From contig JAKAIQ010000024.1 in assembly GCA_021825035.1 (NCBI GenBank), positions 1 through 14,639 of the forward strand: a stretch of 14,639 nucleotides of DNA, in the 5' to 3' direction. Of the stretch, positions 1 to 5,400 are shown one piece after another. Position 1 is the first letter of the stretch. Every line of letters begins with the position of its first letter. The translations under genes were made by a program, and so were the position numbers. The DNA comes from Deltaproteobacteria bacterium (GTDB taxonomy: Bacteria > Desulfobacterota > GWC2-55-46). The notes under the pieces were generated by a model, which ran no database searches, had not been told where the DNA came from, and worked only from the letters and a program-made list of their open reading frames with translations.

Positions 1-885
1 AGCGGTCGAGCAGTTCGTCCGCTTTCTGTGCATGAGTATGACCGTCGCTACGGCTATGGGCCAGGCCTCTTTTCCGCGCTGATCGGTAAGCACCACGGCG
101 TAACCGGGAGTATGCTTCCAATCCGCTCCACCAGCGGCGGCCATTGAGCTTTCGATGGTCGGCTTTACGAACGCCTTATCCCTGTTCTCGAGCTGCGTGT
201 AGGCGAGCCTGTTCTGCATGACGTAAGCAAGCTCGACATAGCCGATGGAATTCTTTATCCTCTTGATGTAGGCGGCCACGCCCTCGTTGCCCTTTCCCCC
301 GACTCCGACAGGCCAGCTCACCGCCGTGCCGAAGCCGACCTTGTCGGCCCACCGTCTGCTTACCTTGCTGAGATAATTGGTGAATATCCAGCTGGTGCCT
401 GATCCGTCGGCGCGATGGATGACGGTTATGGCTTCGTCAGGGAGCCTCATCCCCTGGTTCAGTGCGGCTATCCTTTTATCGTTCCACCTCGTTATGTCTC
501 CAAGGTATATCTCGGCCAACACCTCGCCCGTAAGCCTCATCTGCCCCGGGGCGACCCCTTCGACATTTACGACCGGCACGACCCCGCCAACCGCCATGGG
601 AAACTGTATCAGTCCGGATTTGTCCAGGTCTTTAACGGAAAGCGGCGCGTCGCTCGCGCCAAAGTCGACGGTTCTAGCCATTATCTGCTTAATGCCTCCG
701 CCGCTCCCGATGGACTGGTAATTCAGCCTCAGCCCGGTTAATTTGTTATACTCGTATGCCCATTTCGAATACAGTGGATAGGCGAACGTGGAGCCTGCGC
801 CGTTTATGAGCGATGCGGCGCGGGCGCCGGTGACCAGGCATACCCCAAGGCCCAACACAAGAACCGCCAGCAGCATTTTTTTCAT
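1..885 (-). CDS. pstS: PstS, periplasmic phosphate-binding protein of the Pst ABC transporter (3' end outside window)
   Basis: This protein captures inorganic phosphate in the periplasm and delivers it to the PstCAB permease. The start is ATG at 885, behind an AAGGAG ribosome site 8 nt upstream. Residues 1-23 form a signal peptide (MKK, a hydrophobic core, then ARAAS). Family phosphate-loop motifs are visible: GAGSTFAYPLY at 29-39, SIGSGGG at 58-64, DFGASDAPL at 74-82 and RADGSGTSW at 158-166. WPI and VILM near 275-285 match the C-terminal strand of the family. About 50 further residues would be expected beyond the left edge. After Lys288 the frame reads RTNCSTA, which does not look like PstS, while a shifted frame reads KADELLDR; a one-base indel in the A-run at about 22-25 is likely (see findings). 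The genes for the permease probably lie further left. The identification is firm; the frameshift is probable. Confidence 0.93.
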   Translation of the reverse strand, partial: MKKMLLAVLVLGLGVCLVTGARAASLINGAGSTFAYPLYSKWAYEYNKLTGLRLNYQSIGSGGGIKQIMARTVDFGASDAPLSVKDLDKSGLIQFPMAVGGVVPVVNVEGVAPGQMRLTGEVLAEIYLGDITRWNDKRIAALNQGMRLPDEAITVIHRADGSGTSWIFTNYLSKVSRRWADKVGFGTAVSWPVGVGGKGNEGVAAYIKRIKNSIGYVELAYVMQNRLAYTQLENRDKAFVKPTIESSMAAAGGADWKHTPGYAVVLTDQRGKEAWPIAVATVILMHRKRTNCSTA

Positions 886-907
886 TTTCTTCTCCTTGTT
901 TTATTCC

Positions 908-936
908 TTTTTAACGCCAAGACGCAGAAACGTCAA
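908..936 (-). promoter_or_regulatory. Candidate pstS-proximal promoter
   Basis: Reading on the minus strand, TTGACG (936-931) is separated by 17 nt from TAAAAA (913-908), just upstream of the pstS ribosome site. The -35 is good (5/6) and the -10 is moderate (4/6). No Pho box was found in this spacer, so pstS may use this promoter, or read-through from the Pho-box promoter at 1386-1419, or both. Confidence 0.35.
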
Positions 937-973
937 GAATCCTTATATCCGACTGCGCCATACATTTTCATTT

Positions 974-1074
974 GGAGGCGGAAGTGAGGGCTTCCGCCTC
1001 CGGAGGTTGGATGAAGAACCCGCCATCGCGAAGCGGGGTTTTTACCGGGAGCGTCAACGACTCCCAGGTAAAAA
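974..1074 (-). promoter_or_regulatory. Hairpin-rich leader between miniprotein gene and pstS
   Basis: The 270-nt stretch from 886 to 1155 has no credible gene but holds three consecutive inverted repeats. The first has a perfect 11-bp stem (974-984 with 991-1001, 6-nt loop). It overlaps a second palindrome, CCTCCGGAGG (997-1006), that would compete with it. The second hairpin is at 1017-1040 (AACCC/GC stem with one bulged base) and runs into TTTTT on the plus strand. The third pairs 1039-1051 with 1061-1074, 13 bp with one bulge (A1066) and a 9-nt loop. On the minus strand none is followed by a U-run, so this is not a canonical terminator there. It could be an mRNA leader or processing element for pstS, or an intergenic repeat family. 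Confidence 0.5.
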
Positions 1075-1155
1075 TTGACCATCCTGCAACGCTTTTTCAA
1101 GTAAGATTTTAAATCAACGAGGCCTAAAAGGACTCATTGAAGTCGCCGGGCTTTT

Positions 1156-1338
1156 TCAGCTCAGGGCAAGTAGCGCGTTGGCATTTCCCCTGAGGATGCT
1201 CGCCAGCAGGAGCGGGCATCTGTAATGCTCCTCGGTCGTGCAATACTTGCCGGCTTCTTCGGCCTCCGGCCTCAAGCGCGTGACCGAGGCGAGGCAGGCC
1301 TTGTCCGTTTGGACGCTTTTATAATAGGGACAATCCAT
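1156..1338 (-). CDS. Small four-cysteine protein (60 aa), putative metal-binding, Pho-box associated
   Basis: I do not recognise a named family. The start chosen is ATG at 1338: a GGA-type ribosome site (AAGGAA) sits 5 nt upstream, and the codons before it (KKKEK) are encoded by that site itself, so the longer frame from 1374 is unlikely. There is no signal peptide or membrane segment. Cys3, Cys15, Cys33 and Cys41 with His38 form the pattern C-P-Y-x9-C-x17-C-x4-H-x2-C, which suggests a zinc or iron site. Almost the same spacing occurs in the miniprotein at 1949-2128, so the two are probably paralogues. A Pho box and TATAAT lie about 50 nt upstream, which makes this the first gene of a likely phosphate-starvation transcript, possibly continuing into pstS. 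Existence as a gene is well supported by the ribosome site, promoter and paralogue; function is unknown. Confidence 0.75.
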   Translation of the reverse strand: MDCPYYKSVQTDKACLASVTRLRPEAEEAGKYCTTEEHYRCPLLLASILRGNANALLALS

Positions 1339-1385
1339 TTTTTCCTTTTTTTTAGGGATTCTAACTATCATCATTCTCTTGACCC

Positions 1386-1391
1386 ATTATA
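1386..1391 (-). promoter_or_regulatory. -10 element of the Pho-box promoter
   Basis: TATAAT on the minus strand (plus strand ATTATA), 10 bp downstream of the Pho box. Transcription would start near 1379 and give a leader of about 40 nt before the miniprotein start at 1338. There is no separate TTGACA-like -35 at the usual distance, as expected for a PhoB-dependent promoter. Confidence 0.75.
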
Positions 1392-1401
1392 ACCGCAGAT
1401 T

Positions 1402-1419
1402 GTTACAGAATTATTACAG
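1402..1419 (-). promoter_or_regulatory. Pho box (PhoB operator)
   Basis: On the minus strand the site reads CTGTAAT-AATT-CTGTAAC: two 7-bp direct repeats with a 4-bp AT spacer, the architecture of the E. coli Pho box (CTGTCAT-n4-CTGTCAC). The only repeat mismatches are the same C-to-A change in each half. It ends exactly 10 bp before a perfect TATAAT (1391-1386), the spacing known for PhoB-activated promoters, in which the box replaces the -35 element. It sits immediately after the stop codon of the response regulator gene and points toward the miniprotein and pstS. Confidence 0.85.
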
Positions 1420-1424
1420 CATGA

Positions 1425-1853
1425 TTATACTTCCGTTAAGGCCTGCTTGCCGGAAAAATCAGGGCAACCCCATCCCCGTCCTCGTTCTTTTTTCTCAAGA
1501 AGCATGTCTATCCTTGTGACGAGGTCCTTCATGGAAAAAGGTTTTGTGACGTAATCGGCGGCTCCGGCCTCGAATCCCCTCACCCTGTCATCGGGCATGG
1601 ACTTGGCCGTAAGCATGATTACCGGTATCTCTTTTTTCATTCTCTTGATCTCCGCGCATATCTCCCATCCATCGACTCCCGGAAGCATAAGGTCGAGTAT
1701 GATTATATCCGGGTCGAACGAACCTATCTTGTCCATGCCGTCCTTTCCGTCGAGGGCGCAGGCCGTCACGAACTCCCTTCTTGTCAGATTGAAATCAATG
1801 AGATCGAGAAGATCGATTTCATCCTCGATTATCAAAACCTTTCCCTTGCTCAT
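1425..1853 (-). CDS. Receiver-only (CheY-like) response regulator
   Basis: A 142-residue single receiver domain. The start is ATG at 1853 with AAAGGAG 7 nt upstream; the longer open frame to 1922 lacks such support. The acidic pocket is IIEDE (Glu10, Asp11), the phosphoacceptor is Asp54 in ILDLMLPG, the switch threonine is Thr82 (MLTA) and the conserved lysine is Lys104 in TKPF. The sequence is PhoB/OmpR-like through residue 122, but the expected winged-helix DNA-binding domain is absent; only about 20 unrelated residues follow. It therefore probably acts by protein contact or as a phosphate sink, or is a shortened PhoB relative. It lies between the two four-Cys miniprotein genes and next to a Pho box and pstS, which suggests a role in phosphate signalling (inference). 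No partner kinase is adjacent. Confidence 0.88.
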   Translation of the reverse strand: MSKGKVLIIEDEIDLLDLIDFNLTRREFVTACALDGKDGMDKIGSFDPDIIILDLMLPGVDGWEICAEIKRMKKEIPVIMLTAKSMPDDRVRGFEAGAADYVTKPFSMKDLVTRIDMLLEKKERGRGWGCPDFSGKQALTEV

Positions 1854-1948
1854 AAGCACTCCTTTAATCTTGCCGTTGAAAGCTTTGCGCGGGTGCGCGC
1901 CATATCGACTCCGGAGAAGCACGCCCGACCTTATGGAAAGATCGGCCG

Positions 1949-2128
1949 TCAGTCTGCTATATAATCATCGCTGTGCCTCCGGTAGACCCGGCATAGCGTA
2001 TGATTCCCAAGGCAAAAGCCGAAGTCGGCAAACCTTATTTCCCTTACCCCGCAGCCGATAAGGCGGCAGACCGCGCCTTCGCCGCGCCCATCGAGATAAG
2101 GGCAGGATTTGTCTTTTTCACGCTCCAT
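1949..2128 (-). CDS. Small cysteine-rich protein (59 aa), paralogue of the Pho-associated miniprotein
   Basis: I do not recognise a named family. The start is ATG at 2128 with AAGGAG 6 nt upstream; the in-frame start at 2158 would place this ribosome site inside the gene. No signal peptide or membrane segment is visible. Cys9, Cys21, Cys39 and Cys46 plus His43 give C-P-Y-x9-C-x17-C-x3-H-x2-C, matching the 60-aa protein at 1156-1338 in the first two Cys intervals exactly and in the last within one residue. Cys26 is an extra cysteine. A structural zinc or redox site is plausible. It is followed after 95 nt by the receiver-only regulator on the same strand, so they may be cotranscribed. A weak -10 candidate (TAGAAT, 2188-2183) lies upstream. 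Confidence 0.68.
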   Translation of the reverse strand: MEREKDKSCPYLDGRGEGAVCRLIGCGVREIRFADFGFCLGNHTLCRVYRRHSDDYIAD

Positions 2129-2253
2129 GAAAGGCTCCTTTTTGACGGTGTTACGCACACGGGTATTTTTGTCCGCAATAAGATTCTACCCCTTCATTGT
2201 TAAGGCAATATGCCGGCAGCGTTAAATCCGATCCTTCATCCCCCGGCAAAAAA

Positions 2254-2282
2254 TGGACAGAAATCCAATAATATGATAATGT
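2254..2282 (+). promoter_or_regulatory. Candidate promoter of the zur-znu operon
   Basis: TGGACA (2254-2259) is followed by an AT-rich stretch with GATAAT (2275-2280, 15-nt spacer) or TAATGT (2277-2282, 17-nt spacer). Either would place the transcript start near 2287-2290, immediately before the phased repeats at 2294-2324. The hexamers are imperfect, so the exact -10 is uncertain. Confidence 0.35.
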
Positions 2283-2293
2283 CGTAAATAAGA

Positions 2294-2324
2294 TGCAACA
2301 ATGTTGCAACAATACTGCAAAATG
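2294..2324 (+). promoter_or_regulatory. Putative Zur operator: palindrome and 11-bp-phased repeats
   Basis: TGCAACA-A-TGTTGCA (2294-2308) is a perfect 7-1-7 palindrome, the kind of site used by Fur-family repressors. The word TGCAACAAT occurs at 2294 and 2305, and TGCAAAAT at 2316, an exact 11-bp period of about one helical turn. TTGCA (2304-2308) and TGCAA (2316-2320) also form an inverted pair. The third copy runs into the ATG at 2322. The position at the start of a Fur-family gene followed by a zinc transporter suggests autoregulation and zinc-responsive repression of the operon. Confidence 0.6.
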
Positions 2325-2753
2325 ACGGATGCGGACACGATAATAGGCAACATCAGGGCAGACGGCCACAGGCTGACCAGAATCCGCGTATTTATGATCA
2401 GGACCTTATTCGAGGCGCAGCGGCCGCTCGCCCCTTCCGAGATTCTTACGCGACTGGCCGGATTCGACATCAGGGCGGACCGTACGACCGTTTATCGCGA
2501 GCTCCGTTTTTTGATGGAACAAAATATAGTGGGTCATATAAAACTCGGCGATCATAGAAATTATTATGAGATCCTCACCGAGCACCATCATCACCTTGTG
2601 TGCAAGGGATGCAAGAACGTAAAGGCCGTCGTTCTGGACAATCATCTGGAAGATGAGGAGCGAAAGATATATAAAAAGGAAAAATTCAAGGTAATCTCCC
2701 ATTCCCTGGAATTTTATGGATTGTGCGACAGCTGTTTGCGGAAGCGGGCTTGA
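2322..2753 (+). CDS. zur: Zur, zinc-responsive Fur-family repressor
   Basis: A Fur-family transcription regulator of 143 residues, the normal length. A winged helix spans about 35-70 (APSEILTRLA, then RTTVYRELRFL). The dimer and metal domain follows, with the His cluster HHHHLVC (88-94) and two CxxC pairs (Cys94/97 and Cys135/138) that form the structural zinc site. The frame is open from an ATG at 2301, but that ATG lies inside the palindrome, and the sequence from 2322 (MTDADT) fits the family N-terminus better. Neither start has a clear Shine-Dalgarno, so this is not settled. It is the first gene of an operon with znuA (24-nt gap), znuC and znuB, which is why zinc rather than iron is the likely co-repressor. 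Family is certain; Zur rather than Fur or PerR is inferred from context. Confidence 0.85.
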   Translation: MTDADTIIGNIRADGHRLTRIRVFMIRTLFEAQRPLAPSEILTRLAGFDIRADRTTVYRELRFLMEQNIVGHIKLGDHRNYYEILTEHHHHLVCKGCKNVKAVVLDNHLEDEERKIYKKEKFKVISHSLEFYGLCDSCLRKRA

Positions 2754-2777
2754 CGGATCAATCCTCATTTTAATCGC

Positions 2778-3707
2778 ATGAATAAAAAATCCATCCCATA
2801 CGTCGTTGCCGGTCTTGTAACGATCGCGGCAATTGCAATATCGCTGCTCCATTCTTACCGGCGGCCGCTGCCGGCGGCCCGGTCAGACAAGATAGAAGTT
2901 GCCGCAAGTTTTTATCCTCTTTATTTCTTCGCCAGGGAGATTGGCGGAGACAGGGCCGTGGTAATGGATATGACCCCGGCCGGCGCCGAGCCGCACGACT
3001 ATGAGCCGACACCCGGCGACATCGCAGCGATTGAAAATAGCAAATTAGTCATCCTGAACGGCGGCGGCCTGGAAGCGTGGGGCGACGACATCAAGAAAAA
3101 CATCGATCCCGCCCGGACGCAAGTTATCGTGGCCGGAAAAGGGTTGACGGACCGGCGGGTTACCGAAGAAGGCAAGACTATGACCGATCCCCACGTCTGG
3201 CTGAGCCCCGTGCTTGCCGGGGAGATGGTAGAGCGGATCGCTCAGGGTTTCGAGAGGGCGGACCCTGCGAATAAAAGTTATTATCAGGCCAACGCCGCCG
3301 CCATGAAAGCTCGTCTGGCCGACCTGGACAGGGCTTACAGGCAGGGGTTGAGCAGGTGCGCGGAAAGGGACATCATCACTTCGCATGCCGCCTTCGGCTA
3401 TCTCGCCGCGGCGTACGGCTTGAAGCAGGTGTCCATAGCCGGACTTTCGCCGGACGCCGAGCCTTCGGCGCAACAACTGGCGCATATCACCGAATTCGCC
3501 AGGAAGAATCACGTAAAATATATCTTTTTTGAAAGACTGGTCAGCCCAAAACTTGCCGGGACGATAGCCGGAGAAATCGGCGCGCAAACCCTCGTGCTGA
3601 ATCCTATAGAGGGGCTGAGCAACAGGGAACTCGCCGACGGCAAGGATTATTTCACCGAAATGAAAAGCAATCTGGTCAATCTGGAAAAGGCCCTGCAATG
3701 CCGATAG
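2778..3707 (+). CDS. znuA: ZnuA, zinc-binding protein of the ZnuABC transporter
   Basis: Cluster A-I (ZnuA/TroA) extracytoplasmic solute-binding protein of 309 residues that captures Zn2+ for the ZnuBC permease. Residues 8-25 form one hydrophobic segment, a signal peptide or anchor; there is no lipobox Cys. Metal-site histidines are visible at His73 (AEPHDYEP), His139 (DPHVWLSP) and His203 (TSHAAFGY), with the C-terminal acidic ligand region at NPIEGL (275-280). Three histidines favour zinc over manganese, since Mn-type relatives have a Glu at the third position. The His-rich loop found in many ZnuA proteins between the first two histidines is absent. No clear ribosome site precedes ATG 2778. 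The gene overlaps znuC by 10 nt, so the two are translationally coupled. Confidence 0.92.
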   Translation: MNKKSIPYVVAGLVTIAAIAISLLHSYRRPLPAARSDKIEVAASFYPLYFFAREIGGDRAVVMDMTPAGAEPHDYEPTPGDIAAIENSKLVILNGGGLEAWGDDIKKNIDPARTQVIVAGKGLTDRRVTEEGKTMTDPHVWLSPVLAGEMVERIAQGFERADPANKSYYQANAAAMKARLADLDRAYRQGLSRCAERDIITSHAAFGYLAAAYGLKQVSIAGLSPDAEPSAQQLAHITEFARKNHVKYIFFERLVSPKLAGTIAGEIGAQTLVLNPIEGLSNRELADGKDYFTEMKSNLVNLEKALQCR

Positions 3708-4465
3708 ATCATACAAAAAATATCATTGTGGTCGAGAACGTCTCATTTGCCTATGATTCGGAGTATGTCCTGAAAGACATCACGCTTGAGATCCACCAGG
3801 GGGATTATGTCGGAATCGTCGGCCCGAACGGCGCCGGAAAAACCACCCTTTTCAAGATAATGCTCGGCCTGCTCCGCCCGAAAAGCGGAACCGTAAAATT
3901 CCTCGACCAGAACATAAATGACTTCAAGGACTGGCAGAAGATAGGCTATGTGCCCCAGAAAACCGCAACTTTCGACTTTAATTTCCCTGCGACGGTCCAT
4001 GAAATCGTAACAATGGGAAGATATAGAAAAGGAAGGCGCTTTTTCGCCGCGACGGCGGATGACAAACAAGCGGTGCAGAACGCGCTTGCACAGGTGGACA
4101 TGTGGGGCTACAAAGACCGGCTCATAGGCGACCTGTCTGGCGGCCAGCAACAGAGGGTCTTCATAGCGAGGGCGCTTGTCAACGACCCCGAAGTGGTCTT
4201 TCTCGATGAGCCGACTACCGGCGTGGACAGGGAGGCCCAGGACGGCTTTTACAGCCTGCTGCAGAGATTGCACGGAGAATTGGATTTAACGATAGTTCTT
4301 ATTTCTCACGACATAGAAAGGATCACCAAAGAGGTTATGCATATAATCTGCGTCGATCGCGTTCTGACCTGCCACACGTCGCCGGAAGAATATCTGAAGG
4401 AAAGCAAATCAGCGAATATCCTTGGGCAGGATGTTAAGATCATTGCTCATCATAACCACAAATGA
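3698..4465 (+). CDS. znuC: ZnuC, ATP-binding subunit of the zinc ABC transporter
   Basis: A 255-residue ABC ATPase that powers Zn2+ import on the cytoplasmic side of ZnuB. Motifs in order: aromatic A-loop region FAYD (17-20), Walker A GPNGAGKTT (42-50), Q-loop YVPQK (84-88), signature LSGGQQQR (146-153), Walker B VVFLDEP (166-172) and H-loop ISHD (202-205). The C-terminus ends in HHNHK, a short His-rich tail. The start ATG lies inside the last codons of znuA, with AAAAGG 7 nt upstream. All catalytic residues are present and the length is typical. Specificity is assigned from the neighbouring znuA, znuB and zur. Confidence 0.93.
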   Translation: MPIDHTKNIIVVENVSFAYDSEYVLKDITLEIHQGDYVGIVGPNGAGKTTLFKIMLGLLRPKSGTVKFLDQNINDFKDWQKIGYVPQKTATFDFNFPATVHEIVTMGRYRKGRRFFAATADDKQAVQNALAQVDMWGYKDRLIGDLSGGQQQRVFIARALVNDPEVVFLDEPTTGVDREAQDGFYSLLQRLHGELDLTIVLISHDIERITKEVMHIICVDRVLTCHTSPEEYLKESKSANILGQDVKIIAHHNHK

Positions 4466-4485
4466 AACGCCGGACGCCTCCGCGG

Positions 4486-4512
4486 CGCTGCCCGAAATAC
4501 GGGAACGCAGCG
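4486..4512 (+). other. Intercistronic hairpin between znuC and znuB
   Basis: The 76-nt gap between znuC and znuB contains CGCTG-CCCG, a loop AAATA, then CGGG, a 4-nt bulge and CAGCG (4486-4512). There is no U-run after it, so it is not a canonical terminator. It might stabilise or tune the mRNA between the two cistrons. It is the only sizeable gap inside an otherwise tightly packed operon. Confidence 0.4.
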
Positions 4513-4541
4513 GGCGGCGGGGATGAACGCCAAAAAGTCAA

Positions 4542-5342
4542 ATGCTGACAAATATTTTTCAATACGGTTTCATGACGAGAGGCCTGGAAGCCGGCATCAT
4601 AATCTCGATTATCTCTCCGCTGATCGGCATTTTCCTGGTGCTCAAACGGTATTCGCTGATAGCCGATACTCTCGCCCATGTGTCCCTGGCCGGAGTTGCG
4701 ATAGGTTTGTTCCTTGGAGTGAATCCCATCTTGACCGCCCTCATCACCGCCGTCCTCGCCTCTTTAGGCATCGAACGGCTGAGGAGTTCAAGAAAAGTCT
4801 ACGGCGAATCAGCCCTGGCGCTTTTTCTTTCAGGCAGCCTGGCCCTGGCAATAGTGATCCTGAGCCTGGCCCGCGGCTTCAACGCCAACCTCTTCAATTA
4901 TCTTTTCGGCAGCATCGTGACTGTCACGTCGAACGACATCTACACGATTTCCATCCTGTCTGTGACCGTAATTTTCATTCTGGCTTTTTTTTACAAAGAG
5001 CTTGTTTATGTGACCTTTGACGAAGAGGCCGCGAGGGTAAGCGGCGTTCCCGTACGCCTGGTCAATACCGTCTTGATTATCCTGACAGCGCTGACAGTCG
5101 GGCTGGCCATCCCGATAGTGGGCGTTCTGCTCATCGCCGCCCTTATAGTCATTCCCGTAATCGCCGCGCTTCAACTAAGAAGGAGCTTTTTAAAGACAAT
5201 CCTTTACGCGGAGGCTATTTCGCTCATTTCCGTCATTTCGGGAATCTTCGTCTCCTTCTATATCAACCTGTCCACCGGCGGAACGATAGTCTTAATAATG
5301 ATCGCGATCTTTGTCGTGATCTTCGCGATCAAGCGCAGTTAA
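4542..5342 (+). CDS. znuB: ZnuB, membrane permease of the zinc ABC transporter
   Basis: An ABC-3 family permease of 266 residues with about eight hydrophobic helices and very few charged residues outside loops. The family N-terminus is recognisable: IFQYGFMTRGLEAG (5-18), PLIGIFLVLKRYSLIADTLAH (28-48) and an AGVAIGLFLG stretch. The cytoplasmic coupling-loop region around DEEAARVSGVPV (about 160-171) contacts ZnuC. The start at 4542 fits family alignments better than the internal ATG at 4572, although no strong Shine-Dalgarno is visible. It is the last gene of the zur-znuACB operon and converges with the stress-protein gene after 58 nt. No good intrinsic terminator is visible in that gap; the only inverted repeat (GATGCG/CGCATC) has a loop of about 21 nt. 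Confidence 0.92.
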   Translation: MLTNIFQYGFMTRGLEAGIIISIISPLIGIFLVLKRYSLIADTLAHVSLAGVAIGLFLGVNPILTALITAVLASLGIERLRSSRKVYGESALALFLSGSLALAIVILSLARGFNANLFNYLFGSIVTVTSNDIYTISILSVTVIFILAFFYKELVYVTFDEEAARVSGVPVRLVNTVLIILTALTVGLAIPIVGVLLIAALIVIPVIAALQLRRSFLKTILYAEAISLISVISGIFVSFYINLSTGGTIVLIMIAIFVVIFAIKRS

Positions 5343-5400
5343 GTCCCACGGTTCGATGCGCCGACGGCATTTTTCAGACGCCGCATCCCGCATAATGGCA

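Noticed and set aside
377..741. Two overlapping plus-strand open frames of 108-114 aa
   Set aside because: They are antisense to pstS, whose phosphate-binding motifs establish the real frame.
1019..1043. Plus-strand intrinsic terminator (GC stem followed by TTTTT)
   Set aside because: The stem is short with a bulge, and no plus-strand gene lies upstream to be terminated; it is kept only as part of the hairpin cluster.
3045..3716. 223-aa open frame on the minus strand opposite znuA
   Set aside because: It is antisense to znuA, whose metal-site histidines and family motifs are clear; no ribosome site or recognisable domain.
5343..5400. Terminator between the convergent znuB and usp genes
   Set aside because: Only a 6-bp repeat (GATGCG/CGCATC) with a loop of about 21 nt is present, and the T-run lies inside the loop, so it does not form an intrinsic terminator.
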